The notes beneath the pieces are model-generated. The model was not told where the DNA came from. It saw only the letters and a list, made by a program, of their open reading frames with translations, and made no database searches. Of a stretch of DNA of 64,000 nucleotides, positions 46,265-58,300 are shown in pieces. Each line of letters starts with the position of its first letter. Within the stretch, counting starts at the first letter, position 1. A program made the translations under genes and the position numbers. This DNA is from Scilla litardierei. Taxonomy: Eukaryota; Streptophyta; Magnoliopsida; Asparagales; Asparagaceae. The stretch is taken from contig CM061132.1 in the NCBI GenBank assembly GCA_030789695.1, positions 158,888,817 to 158,952,816 on the forward strand, read 5' to 3'.

Positions 46265-46559
46265 TACCGTCAGCCATGAGTCGAGGAAATCGCTCCCTCA
46301 CCATGGAATATAGTTGTCTATATTTAACATGGTTCGATGGCTTACCCTCGATCATCCTGAAGCGGCGTCAAACCCATCGAAAGGGGCCATCAGGCATGGC
46401 GACCACCACAAGGCGTAAGGGGCGACAAACAAAGAGATGCAACGACAAACAAAGATATACACACCAACTCTTCTAGCACCTTTTCAATAAAATTGTTTTC
46501 GTCTACATCTAAATTACTCCCTATACATTCAAAAATTACTAAAGCAGGAGCGAAAGGAG
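46265..46559. other. Minisatellite end and spacer
   Basis: The first 65 bases resume the 57-bp repeat in degenerate form. The rest shows no gene or repeat that I can recognise. Confidence 0.5.
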
Positions 46560-47432
46560 TGCCGAGATTCTACAACAGCTGGCGAGGCCCTTGATCTCCC
46601 TCCATCATGATCGTGAACTCCAGGTCCCCCTCACACCTGCTCCTGCATTATCACCAGTTATGGTGACAACTTCACCGGTGGGAGCTGCCTCCTCCGTGCC
46701 TTGGCTTGATTCGTCGTCACCAAGGTCCAAAAACATCACCGGGATATGATTGATCTCTGCAGAGAGGTCAGGAAATCTGTTCTTCATCTCCAATCAACAT
46801 CGCTCGTAGCCTTCTGTGTATATATAGCTCGTCGAAGTAGGGAAACAAATCCTTGAATTCCTGAACCGCCCTCTCCGATACGACCTCAGCACAGGCTCAC
46901 TCTTCCAACAGAGCCTTCTCAGCCTGCTCTCTTAAAGCAGCTTGTTCTGCCTCCCTTTTATGAGCCTCCAGAAGCTTATGATCAAGCCGGTTAAGGCGAT
47001 TCAATCTCATTTCGGAGAGAAGGTTGAGTCTAGTCAGCTCAACTTGAGATCTTTTCACGACCGACCTAATGACCTCCAGGGTGACTTCGTGATTGGTTAC
47101 CACTGGAGCGCAATGACGCAACACTGTGTTGGCCATGCGAGCCTGCAAACGATGCACGATAGTCAACATCCGTGCTTACATCACCTACGAGGGAGGCTGG
47201 TGCAATAATTACCTGGACGCTGGCATGAACGGCTATTGACGCAAGCCGCTCATGGTCGATCCTCTCCACGATAGCCCTTCCCGAGGAAGAGTGCATTTTC
47301 AGCAATGCGGGAGGCAATCCCATAATCAAGAAGAGCGAAATCTTCTCGCCTCATCGGAAACTCCGCCTAAACACGCTCGTCCGTGGAGCAGTCAAATGGA
47401 GCCTGGGGAGATCGACTCTCCAACAAAATCGT
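46560..47432 (-). pseudogene. Antisense ORF of Tat-R, C-terminal part
   Basis: Minus-strand open segments at 46897-47169 (a heptad-rich, charged stretch, RLNLLSEMRLNRLNRLDHKL and EAEQAALREQAEKALLEE, probable coiled coil) and 46605-46793 (acidic tail). They are in different frames with stops between. This fits the C-terminal half of the antisense ORF that starts beyond 51600, which is split by solo LTR B. Confidence 0.55.
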
Positions 47433-50407
47433 TGTCACGTCCCGTTCCCCAGAATACCCGGTATTTAATTTAATTTTTTTCCAAGTATCCTGAAGAGTGA
47501 GGGTGATGAGAGAGGAAAAGAGAGAGAAAGAAGAAACTGAATAAGCAGGCCACTGTGCACATGCTGGGATAGTACAAGTGAAGCTCTACTATAATATCAA
47601 ACAACTCATAATGACATAGAACAACAACACATTTTATATAACAACTTTCATTTATATACATAACCTAGTTACATCATTTCACATACACCAACACTCTCCA
47701 CCTCCCAAGACAACCAAGTCACTCTACAAGCTACAACTCACACCGAGTACTACCCCTGAAACCTAACTCCAAGTCACCTCCAACCAAGCTGACCCAGCTA
47801 CCTGAAATATGGGGAGGAGCACATCAATACGTGCCCCAGTAGGAACCAACTTGGATTTGGAACATCGTTTTAATGTTATCAACTAATAATCCAAGCATGA
47901 GAAATAAGGCACGTAAACTGAGTAGTGTAACTGAAAGTAATCTGCCAAGTAAGGGATCATACCTGCTGTCCAATGTCGAAATACTGCAAGAGAAGGGTTA
48001 GCACGAATACTAAAGCAAGTGTTCATACCAACATGATCTAAAAGGATATGTATTAGTGCCAAAAGTGTAACACAATATAGCATAGCAGATAAGGACAAAG
48101 GAAGTGCTGCAAGCAGAAGAAGTAACATGCAAAATTCTTATTTCATAATTGAATTGATTGGAGACTTGGGTAAACTGTGTGATAACAGGACTTGGAATTC
48201 ACTCCAAATTTGGGGTTAATATAGCACATGGCGCAGTGGACACATGCACTGTACGACACCGGGCCTCTCAGCTCCCTCGTCCCTGGCAGGAGTGAGGATC
48301 TCCACATAATAACACAACCTCTGTATGTCCCCTCCACTCTTGGTAAATGCGAGTGTGTATAAATATCCCCTCCATTCCCGGTAAAGGCAAGTGGGTATAA
48401 ATATCACATATCACATAATCATTTCCCCCAACTTCTTAGTCCAGGTCTCATATACACAATTTACTCAAATCCCACATAAACCCGGGTTTTGCTAACTCAC
48501 CCTCATTAGAAAGGATTGAGACATTCAAGAATCCTATATTATCAAATAGGAATGAAGGAGTCATGTTTCATGGCATCACGTTTCATATTCATAACAAAGT
48601 GGGTCATGCACTGAAGTGCCATGTCCTCCATCATAGTCATATCATCCCATCATCCCATCACATATGGCACCATGCATGACATACTTCCAATATTACATTT
48701 TTATATCAAATCTCATATCATAACCATAGAATTGAGTATTTCTCACATTTCTGGCATTTGCCTTCACTTAGGCATTTTCACAAACACATCGTATGCATCA
48801 TGTTCCATTTCTTAATCACATTAGAAATTTAATAGCATATCACACCAATCAAACTTATTTTTATGTAATAACAAAAATCATGGACAAAAGGAGTATAATT
48901 GGCAACATTACACAATTCATATCACCACTCTAATGTTTCAGCTTGCTGGAATTTGTAGAAAGTGACAATACATTGCCTTATAACATCCGTTTGCATTGAG
49001 AATTTGACAAATTGTCCCAAATAAAAGTTATAGATATATTAGTCCTGGATTCACAGATAAAATTTCATGTAAAAAATATTAAGTAGGTAATTTATGGTGA
49101 ATTATTTGGTGAAGTCTGTCAAATCTGTTTTTCAGACAGATTTCAGGGCCTGTAAATATTGCTGTTTTGAGCATGTTTTAGCTTGAATTCCCAAAAATAT
49201 ACACTGAGATGAAATTTTATAAAAACTTGTTAACTTTTCAACGAGACCAAGAACATCAAATTCCATTGTTTTTGCAGGTACTTAGGTTTATTTTACTAAA
49301 CTGTGTCCAGGTTGAAGATCATACAGACATGTTGTAAAGATGGAATTGTTTATCCTAATTTCTGAATTGAACATGTATCAAATTTTATATGATTTTGGGG
49401 TAAAACTTCAAGATCTATCAGAATATAATTTTATCGAAACTAAATTCGAGCTACATTAACCAGTATCAAAGCAACTACAAACATCAGGATTTCTGAATTT
49501 CAAAGGAGATCATTTTGCTAAGAATTTCAATGGGAAATTCATGAAAATTGAATCAAGGCACATTAATTTGATTACCCTAATCCATATTGAGTAAACATGA
49601 TATGTAAACATGATAGAAATAAACCCTAATTAAAATTCCAAAACCAAGTTGGATTCCTACCTCAAATCTTGATTCTTCTTCTTTCCTTCTCTTTCTCTTC
49701 CTTCCACCTTCTTTCTCCGTGAAGCAACCAAACTTTTCTTGATTTTTAGGGGTTAAATTAGGGTTTGGATTAAAGAAGAAGGAGATTAGGGAGAGGGTGT
49801 GGCCGGCCATGGCATGGGAAGGAGAGGGGAAAGGAGAAAAAGAGAGAAAGAGAGAGAAATCTCTATATTTCCCTTTCTTTTTCTCCTCTCTTCTTATTCC
49901 TTCCTTCTCTTTCAAGAAAGGAATATTCCAAGAGAATATTCCATGAGGTAAAAGACCAAAATACCCTCTTAACTTCGTACTAATTACAAGTGTGCCATTA
50001 CTTTATGTACACACAACATTAGTATGTACGCACAGCAGCTTTAGTCCAAATGAACGTTTTTCCCTTAACCTTTCTAAAAATTTACGGTGGTTGCCATTGG
50101 CCCTTAACCCTTTTCACACTTACATGGCTTCCCTACACATACCCATGCATGCCTACACATGCATACATGCACCACGCACACACGTCCAACACATTCCTAT
50201 TATTTTGCACCCACGACGTCTTTCATACTTCTCCCACACTCAATCTCTCTTTCTCGTCTCTTAGCCACGCATTACGGTCCAATTCCCCTTTCACTACGTT
50301 ACATACATCAATATCCACGTTTATTTCATGCTTACGTATTCATCGTAGGTAGAAATACCACGTGTGTTCAGTGGAATACACGTATAGTGCTAAAATAGGA
50401 CATGACA
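47433..50407 (-). mobile_element. Tekay/Del-like solo LTR B
   Basis: On the plus strand it starts TGTCACGTCC and ends GGACATGACA, with flanks ATCGT (47428-47432) and ATCGG (50408-50412), four of five bases matching. It is about 2.98 kb with no internal region. It is reverse in orientation to LTR A and shares with it the block at 49060-49140 versus 39240-39335, and the end words. It interrupts the antisense ORF of Tat-R. Confidence 0.75.
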
Positions 50408-51625
50408 ATCGGCCTTAATTCATCAGGGATGTGTTCAGACAATTGTACTGGAGGGAATAGACCTCCCCAAGGCCAAGAATCCTCATGCAAAGGAGCTCCG
50501 GAGGGACCTGGGTCTTCCCTGAGTCTCCGTCTAGAGAAGTACCCCTCTCCTGCTAGGAGACTTGCTCCGCAACTTCATTCGACCCAGACGGCTCAGAGTT
50601 GCTGAGAAGAAGGCGCATCCTTCTCTTATTCCCCTCAAGTGCAACCACTTCAAACTCGGAAGCAAACTTTTCCTTCTTTCGTTGAAGATGGCCCACCTGA
50701 GCGGTCCTCTCGACAATGACAGGTCGATCCTCGACAATTGGGCCGTCCTTTACCCTATGTCGGCACCTGAGAAGATAACATGCTTATCTCGGCCTCTCTG
50801 ATGGAAGCCTCGACCGCCTCCCTCAACGTAGGGTCCTCCTGATAATCCACACTGGCCATGGCTGCAGGAGAAACAAACGAGTTAAGCCAAAGGACGAGGG
50901 TCGAGCAGTTGTCAGGCACGATCAAACCAACCTTTTGTCCACACGTTCCGAACAGCATGTCCTCGGACCACAGACACTTTGTCTTCCTCATGTACTCTGG
51001 CAGACTCGTTAATGTGTCGGCATCTTCTTTCTCCTCTCTAGTCAAAGGCTTATCCTCGGCATGGCGTAAGTCAGGGGCACCCGAGCTGGTGCATAAGCTT
51101 GCATTTCCTTGGAAGACTACAAACATGAACTCTTCTTTTCATTTAGGGTTGTAGGAGGAAAGATCGTCAAACAGCTTCCTGCCTCGACGGGCCGTTATCG
51201 TGTACCGACACGAGGTCTTGAGGGGAGGGACCGAGAAAAAGTGATTGAACAGTCTCAGAGACGGTTCAATCTCCTTCATCATGCACAAAGCTATAAAGCC
51301 CATCAGCATGCCAATGGCATTCGGCATCAACTGGCAGAGGGAAATGTTTAATGTACATAAGAAGTACAGCATGAAGGGATGCATGGGAAATCAAAGGCAT
51401 CGTTGGAAGGCTTTGACATATACCACCACTTCCTGGTCGCCGAGACGATGGACACTCTCATCACTCTCAGGCACCTGGATTTGGTTATCGTGGCGGAGGT
51501 AATTCCTCTGGAGCCCGGGGAGCTGGTCAGCTCTAACTTTGGACCTCGGATTCGCGAGCAAACCCGGCTCCATAACCCATACCTTGTTCTTCTGCATGAC
51601 GGTGACCAATCTCCTCTCAGAGGTA
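50408..51625 (-). pseudogene. Antisense ORF of Tat-R, gypsy-type transposase-like domain
   Basis: One frame on the minus strand from the gap edge to 50755, with two stops. It contains VPESDESVHRLGDQEVVVYV, then (after TGA 51391-51393) HPFMLYFLCTLNISLCQLMP, ALCMMKEIEPSLRLFNHFFS and ARRGRKLFDDLSSYNPK, then (after TGA 51139-51141) EEFMFVVF. This order matches the 'putative gypsy type transposase' domain found in antisense ORFs of Tat elements. Both stops sit at positions where family members have Arg (CGA) and Trp (TGG), so each is one transition away. The function of the protein is unknown. The N-terminus is in the gap. Confidence 0.75.
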
Positions 51626-52125
51626 NNNNNNNNNNNNNNNNNNNNNNNNNNNNNNNNNNNNNNNNNNNNNNNNNNNNNNNNNNNNNNNNNNNNNNNNNNN
51701 NNNNNNNNNNNNNNNNNNNNNNNNNNNNNNNNNNNNNNNNNNNNNNNNNNNNNNNNNNNNNNNNNNNNNNNNNNNNNNNNNNNNNNNNNNNNNNNNNNNN
51801 NNNNNNNNNNNNNNNNNNNNNNNNNNNNNNNNNNNNNNNNNNNNNNNNNNNNNNNNNNNNNNNNNNNNNNNNNNNNNNNNNNNNNNNNNNNNNNNNNNNN
51901 NNNNNNNNNNNNNNNNNNNNNNNNNNNNNNNNNNNNNNNNNNNNNNNNNNNNNNNNNNNNNNNNNNNNNNNNNNNNNNNNNNNNNNNNNNNNNNNNNNNN
52001 NNNNNNNNNNNNNNNNNNNNNNNNNNNNNNNNNNNNNNNNNNNNNNNNNNNNNNNNNNNNNNNNNNNNNNNNNNNNNNNNNNNNNNNNNNNNNNNNNNNN
52101 NNNNNNNNNNNNNNNNNNNNNNNNN
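51626..52125. other. Assembly gap (500 N)
   Basis: Exactly 500 unknown bases, a length often used for gaps of unknown size. The right flank is inside the Sire-2 3' LTR (equivalent to 62218), so at least about 1.37 kb of LTR plus the junction to Tat-R should be missing. The true gap is therefore probably larger than shown. Confidence 0.95.
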
Positions 52126-52573
52126 ACATTCGACTATTTTTGAGACAGGCGACTGTAAACTGTTCAGCAGTCGGCTGTTATGAACAATCCTAGCACAAAC
52201 AAAAGAGAATTGAATTGGGATCAAAGGACAAGGGTCTAGAGATGTCCTATGACCGAAAGTAGATGTGTGTGAGTGTTCCATCAAATTTCTACTTCTAAGC
52301 TACATACTAGAAGAGATAAAAGAAAAATTACATTGACGAATAATCTCTTCTTTCCAACGTATGATCTTGAAGTCTTTTACGGAGCTTCAATCATCAATCT
52401 ACGATCATCCAATTCATATCATTTGCCTTCAATCACGTTTGTGAGTCATCCATTGCTAGTTGATCTTCATAGTAAGCTTAGGCAATGGATTAACTGCAAA
52501 ATAGGGGATTAGTCACAAGTATTTATGTTTGCTCATCATTAACACCAAGTAGGGAGAAGTCCAGTACTCAACA
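52126..52573 (-). repeat. Sire-2 3' LTR, partial
   Basis: Matches 62218-62665 with about ten differences and ends ACTCAACA before the PPT. The rest is lost in the assembly gap. Confidence 0.9.
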
Positions 52574-52587
52574 TTCTCCCCCTTTTT
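52574..52587 (-). other. Polypurine tract of Sire-2
   Basis: On the minus strand AAAAAGGGGGAGAA, identical to that of Sire-1, abuts the LTR. Extra copies lie near 52782 and 52871. Confidence 0.85.
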
Positions 52588-53008
52588 GATGATGACAAAC
52601 AAACATAAACAAAAAGATAAATAATTGTGCGTAATGAAAACTTACCCCCTACATAGATGCCAATCAAGTTAGTCAACAAATATTAGAGCATCTACATAGC
52701 AATAGAAGCAAATGAGTAAGATATGAATGAATTCAAATCAAGAAATCTAGAAAATAAAATCCCTATTCATTATAATCTTACTCCCCCTGAATCCAAGGCA
52801 ACGAAAATCTTAGATTCAAGTGTTAGAACATACTTAGCACATCCATTATGAATCTTGTATGTTTATTTCTCTCCCCCTATGGCATTATCCAAAAAGGTGG
52901 GAGCAAATAACAATAACAATAATAGTGATAAATACGAACTAACAACAATCAAGGAGTATAAAGATATATCGAATCAAAAACTCATAGAATCTCATCATAT
53001 ACACATGT

Positions 53009-53401
53009 GAGTAATTGAAATCCAATATCAACATTTTAGATATTCGGAATGAAAATAATTTTCAAAAATTCATCACATCAACGAAAGAGCATGAATTAAC
53101 CAATATCAAATCCGTATATTGTCTCAAAAGCACATCAAGGAGTAATTGAAATCCAATATCAACATTTTAGATATTCGGAATGAAAATAATTTTCAAAAAT
53201 TCATCACATCAACGAAAGAGCATGAATTAACCAATATCAAATCCGTATATTGTCTCAAAAGCACATCAAGGAGTAATTGAAATCCAATATCAACATTTTA
53301 GATATTCGGAATGAAAATAATTTTCAAAAATTCATCACATCAACGAAAGAGCATGAATTAACCAATATCAAATCCGTATATTGTCTCAAAAGCACATCAA
53401 G
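53009..53401. repeat. 131-bp unit repeated three times
   Basis: Starts at 53009, 53140 and 53271 with the same GAGTAATTGAAATCC. I see no difference between the copies. Exact identity implies a very recent duplication, or an assembly effect. Confidence 0.92.
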
Positions 53402-53489
53402 GAGAGTGAAGCATACATAGAGACAACATATCATACATCACACAGAAGTTAAACAATATAGCATAGTGTGACACAAGAGAGGGGTGCAA

Positions 53490-53493
<4 letters not shown>

Positions 53494-53547
<54 letters not shown>
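53494..53547. repeat. TA microsatellite of Sire-2
   Basis: Pure TA repeat about 54 bases long. It lies about 250 bases past the ORF3 stop, as in Sire-1. Confidence 0.95.
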
Positions 53548-53551
<4 letters not shown>

Positions 53552-53801
53552 GCTGAGTACATCAACGGATGGTCATCTACATGGCCATCTCCAAAAAAAG
53601 ATACATCATGATCAACAAAAAGATACATCATCATGACGACATCAAAGTATATCATCATACATATATAAAAGTCGCAGACAACATCATCCATCATACAAAG
53701 ACAAAACATATATTAGAATCACTCAACCTAAACAAAAGTAGACCACACAAAATAAAAACAAGGTCTTCAGGTGAGTGAACAGAACAGCATCAGCAGCAGC
53801 C

Positions 53802-54395
53802 TCAGTCAATATGAATGACTGAGGGGTCCGACGGACGTCCGCAAGATCGGAACAAGATCCGAGCAGATCGACGAGTAGGAAAAGTCGGAGTCTTCCTCTT
53901 GGAAGACGAAGCATGATTAGCAGAGGAAACAGCAGGAACATGAAGTAGAGTCTGGGCATTAGAGGTCTGAACCAAAGAGGGTTTGGGTGTGAAGCCGGGA
54001 GGAGGAGATACACAAGTAGGAGCAGATACCTCAGAGATAGCAAACATAGCCTGAAGCTTGGGAGGAATGGGACAACCAAGATGCTTAAAAGAGATAAGTT
54101 GAAGCTTAAGCAAAAGAGAGAGCTTCTCATCCAAATAAACGGAGAGCATTTCAAGAGCAGAGACACGAGCGGCCAACTGACGAAGAAGGAACTCAGTGGA
54201 CCTAGAAGGATGCACAGCAGGCCGAGAAGAGTGTTCAGCAGCATGCACAGAAGGGATAGGGTCACTGACATAGACAGGAAGAGGTTCACCAGAAGATTGA
54301 GGCGAGGATGGAGTCAGATCAGGCTTTGGTGAAGGGACAGGCTCATTGAGGAAATCGAGAGAGACATTAGGGAAGAAATGATCGAACAGAGCCAT
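53802..54395 (-). CDS. Sire-2 ORF3, short form
   Basis: Open for 197 codons from ATG 54395 in the place of ORF3. It is Pro/Ser-rich (PSPKPDLTPSSPQSSGEPLP), has a Leu-rich helical part (LAARVSALEMLSVYLDEKLS) and a basic end (SSKRKTPTFPTRRSARILFR). The large globular domain seen in Sire-1 ORF3 is missing, so this looks like an internally shortened relative keeping the ends, or a different protein in the same slot. The basic end could be a nuclear localisation signal. The frame is open although gag and pol of this copy are badly broken, which is notable. Function unknown. Confidence 0.55.
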   Translation of the reverse strand: MALFDHFFPNVSLDFLNEPVPSPKPDLTPSSPQSSGEPLPVYVSDPIPSVHAAEHSSRPAVHPSRSTEFLLRQLAARVSALEMLSVYLDEKLSLLLKLQLISFKHLGCPIPPKLQAMFAISEVSAPTCVSPPPGFTPKPSLVQTSNAQTLLHVPAVSSANHASSSKRKTPTFPTRRSARILFRSCGRPSDPSVIHID

Positions 54396-54717
54396 GGTCG
54401 AACACGGAGCTAGGGCAAGAAATAGAACGGACGAACCCTAACTATGAGTAGCACGAGATGGGCGGAAGAGACCAAACCTAGTCGAGAGACAGAACGAAAG
54501 CAACGACAGCTCGAAAAAGACGCACGAACGGAGCGAGATCGACGGATTTGTTAGACCAATCGAGCGGGAAGATGAACGGTCGAAACGGAGGAGAGAGAAT
54601 CGACGAGGGGAAATGATCGCGAAAACTGAATATAAAATTGGGGAAATCAATCTAAGCCGTTGGATCAAGGAATCGACGGCTCGGATCAAATCACATGAAC
54701 CGACACAGCATAGAGAC
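54396..54717 (-). promoter_or_regulatory. 5'-UTR-like leader and TATA-like box of Sire-2 ORF3
   Basis: Minus strand: the plant promoter word GATCCAACGGCTTAGATT, then TTTTATATTCAG (near 54630), then a CT-rich leader (CGTCGATTCTCTCTCCTCCG) and the ATG at 54395. It directly follows the CAGTCGACTG cluster. It resembles a host gene promoter and first exon more than retrotransposon sequence. Confidence 0.5.
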
Positions 54718-55067
54718 AGTCGACTGAAGAACAAAAGTCAGTCGACTGGATGAAGTGATAAAATTAAAGCTCAAAAAGATGGGCAGTCGACTGACAAGTA
54801 ATATACAGTCGCCTGTCCACTGGACAGTCAACTGACATATACTCAACAGTCGGCTGGCCGAGAATTAATACAGTTCAGAAAAAGAACAGAGAGCACTGTA
54901 AAAATTCGACAGAGAGTACAGTCGCCTAATAACTAAATTGCAGTCACCTGTTAAGCTAACAGTCGACTGTAAAACAGTCATCAGTCGGCTGTGCGAAAGA
55001 TGCAAATTCTCAGACTGAGGAAATAGAGTATGGCAGTCGACTGTCGAAGGAAAGACAGTCGTCTGTC
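54718..55067 (-). promoter_or_regulatory. CAGTCGACTG cluster, internal copy of Sire-2
   Basis: About eight to ten copies of the palindrome and its variants (CAGTCGCCTG, CAGTCGGCTG, CAGTCGTCTG), as in the Sire-2 LTR, between pol and ORF3. Confidence 0.85.
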
Positions 55068-55335
55068 CTGGTCCAAAAGAGCACAGTGAGATAGAATTCC
55101 AGAGAATAAGAACACTTACCCTAGGACCTATACTCTAATCACAAATACATCGTAAAATCATTATGAGAACAATAAATCCATTAAAACACAAATTACTCCA
55201 ATCAACTTCGAAAACTCATGAAATCAAATAAGTCACAATTGCCTTTCTTAAACTCATAAAACAATAAAGCACATGAAGAAAGACAATCAAAAAGATATGA
55301 GCTCAATAAGGAGTTATAGCATGAAAATTGAGCTT
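55068..55335. other. Spacer between pol and palindrome cluster of Sire-2
   Basis: AT-rich, no gene and no repeat recognised. Confidence 0.6.
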
Positions 55336-58300
55336 CTAGATTTCAGATTCACCCATAATTCCCAATTCTCCACGCAACCTCACAAATGAATCTTCTTTAA
55401 GAGGTTTAATGAAGATATCGGCAATTTGTTTTTGGGTTTCAATGTACTCTAAGATGATGTCCTTCTTAGCTACATGATCATTTATAAAATGGTGTCTCAC
55501 GTCTATGTGTTTGGTACGGGAGTGGTGTACCGGATTCTTGGAAAGACAAATAGCACTTTGATTATCAACCATGATAGGACAAGTATCACAATTGACACCA
55601 TAGTCACTAAGAGTGTGTCTCATCCAAAGAACTTGTGCACATGCAAGACCCGCGGCAATATATTCCGCTTCAGTCGTGGACAATGACACCGAATTATGTT
55701 TCTTAGAGAACCAAGAAACTAAGGAATTTCCTAATAAATGGCATGTGCCACTAGTACTTTTCCTGTCAGACTTGCATCTGGCAAAGTCGGCATCACTATA
55801 TGAGATTAACTCATACGTGCTATACTTAGGGTAAAGTAACCCATAATCTAGGGATTGATTGAGATAACGAAATATTCGTTTAACCGCAATCAAGTGTGAC
55901 TCCTTAGGTCTTGCTTGATATCTAGCATAAATACATACGGAAAACATGATATCGGGCCTACTAGCGGTTAAGTAAAGTAAGCTACCGATCATACCTCGAT
56001 ATAGACGAACGTCTACATCTTTTCCGCTTTCATCCTTGTGTAGATGAGTAGTAGTACTCATGGGAGTCCTTTTGCTCGAAGACGATTCCATCCCGAATCA
56101 CTTAATAAGCTCCCCTGTGTACTTTGTCTGATGTATGAAAGTGTCATTCTCCATTTGTCGAATTTACAATCCAAGGAAGTAGGTGAGCTCTCCCATGTGG
56201 CTCATCTCAAACTCATCCTTCATAGACTTGGAAAATTCTTGACAAAGATTAAAGTTAGTAGAACCGAAAATAATATCATCTACATAAACTTGAATCAAAA
56301 GAATGTCATTTTCATAATCTTTAATGAAGAGTGTAGAATCAACTTCTCCCATTTTAAAACCTAAATTCAAAAAGAAAGGTCTTAAGACGATCATACCAAG
56401 CTCTAGGAGCTTGTCTCAATCCATACAACGCTTCCTTAAGTTTGAAAACATGGTTTGGAAATTTCTCATGAATAAAACCGGGAGGTTGAGAAACATAGAC
56501 TTCTTCATTGACAAACCCATTTAAAAATGCACTTTTATCATCCATTTGAAATAATTTAAAATTCTTATGCGATGCAAAAGATAAAAGCAACCTGATAGCT
56601 TCTAATCTAGCTACGGGGGCAAAGGATTCTTCGAAATCAATACCTTCCTCTTGCCGGTAGCCTTGAGCTACTAACCTTGATTTGTTCCGTGTGATTACCT
56701 CGTTTTCATCCGTCTTGTTCTTGAAGATCCATTTGGTCCCAATAACTTGGTGACCACTAGGAAGAGGTACAAGTTCCCAAACTTCGTTTCTCTCGATTGC
56801 GCTAGTTCTTCTTCCATTGCCACTATCCAAGAGCTATCCTCACAAGCTTCTTGAATGTTCTTTGGCTCAATGGTAGAGACGAATGCGCAATGGGAGAATT
56901 CTTCTATTCTTGATCTCGTTCGAACACCCACACCAATATCTCCAATAATTTGGTTATGGGGATGGTTGCGAATGGTCGGGTAAGCTTTGAGTAAACCTGG
57001 ATCACTAGGAACAACTTCAACAACTTCGTTAGAAGTGTTAGTCTCAACAATAGAATCATTAATCTTAACATTATTAAGAGAGTCACAAAGTATCTACATT
57101 ATCATCATCAACATGAGGAAAATCAAAATCTTCATAAAACGATATGTGAAGTGATTCCTCAATCGTTGAAGAAGTTTTGTTGTATATCCGATAGGCTTTG
57201 CTACGTGTGGAATATCCAACAAAAATTCCTTCATCGGATCTTGGCTAAAATTTGTCTAAATTACCAAATGTGTTCTTTATAAAACATTTTGAACCAAAGA
57301 CACGAAAATATTTCACTTGAAGCTTTTTATCATAAAACAACTCAAAACAAGTTTTGTTTGTTCGGGGTCTCACTAGGATCCTATTGAGCACATAGCATGC
57401 AGTGTGCACCGCTTCTGCCCAAAATTGTAGTCCTAAATGACTATCATGGAGCATAGTGCGAGCACACTCAATAAGAGTCCTATTCTTTCTTTCTACAACA
57501 CCATTTTGTGGTGGTGCACGAGGAAAGGAAAAGTTATGAGTTATCCCGGAGTCATCACAAAACTTTGTAAAAGACTCATTCTCAAATTCTTCTCCATGAT
57601 CACTACGAATAGTGATAATGGTGGATCCTAAAAGATTCTGAATCTTCTTTGCAAATTTGGTAAACTCTTCATGAGCTTCATTCTTATTAGTTAAGAATGA
57701 AACCCAAGTAAATCTAGAAAAGTCGTCAACGACAACTAGTCCATAATGAGCATTACCTAAAGAAGCGGTTCTAGTTGGCCCAAATAAATCTAGATGTAGA
57801 AGTTCTAGGGGCCTCTTAGAAGTAATCCCTTCTTTAAGCTTAAATGAAGATTTACTTAGTTTACCTCTTTGACATGAATCACAAAAGTTTTTCTTATTAA
57901 AAACAATCTTAGGAAAACCTTTGACTAGATCATGCTTAGCTAACGTATATAAGTGCTTGAAGTGAACATGACCAAAACGGCGATGCCATAATAGTTGTTC
58001 ACTTGTGTTAGCAACTAAGCAATGTTCTACGGTTTTAGGCAATCTTAAATAATAAATATTTTTACGCCTAATACCGGAAAATAAAACATTTGAATCACAA
58101 TCAACAATAGTACACAATCCTTCTCCGAAGTTAACCTTGTAACCTTTGTCACAAAGTTGACTTATGGAAATGGGATTGTGACATAAACCACTAACAAGAT
58201 AAACATTAGTAATTAGGGGTTTGGAAGGATTACCAACGATACCTACTCCAATGATGGTTCCCTTTTGATTACCTCCAAAAGTGACCGTTGCACCATCTTT

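Larger units (their letters stand above)
27419..51625 (+). mobile_element. Tat-R: Ty3/gypsy Tat-type element without pol, heavily nested
   Basis: After removing nested elements the order is LTR end, primer site, gag, noncoding, 57-bp minisatellite, antisense transposase-like ORF. A gag on one strand and an antisense ORF near the 3' side are typical of the Tat lineage. No protease, RT, RNase H or integrase was found anywhere between gag (ends about 42228) and the minisatellite, so the element looks non-autonomous or internally deleted. The 3' LTR is not seen; it may lie in or beyond the assembly gap. Confidence 0.65.
52588..53801 (-). other. Sire-2 3' untranslated region
   Basis: AT-rich, no gene. 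It holds spare PPT-like runs, three head-to-tail copies of a 131-bp unit (53009-53401) and a TA repeat (53494-53547). Confidence 0.7.
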
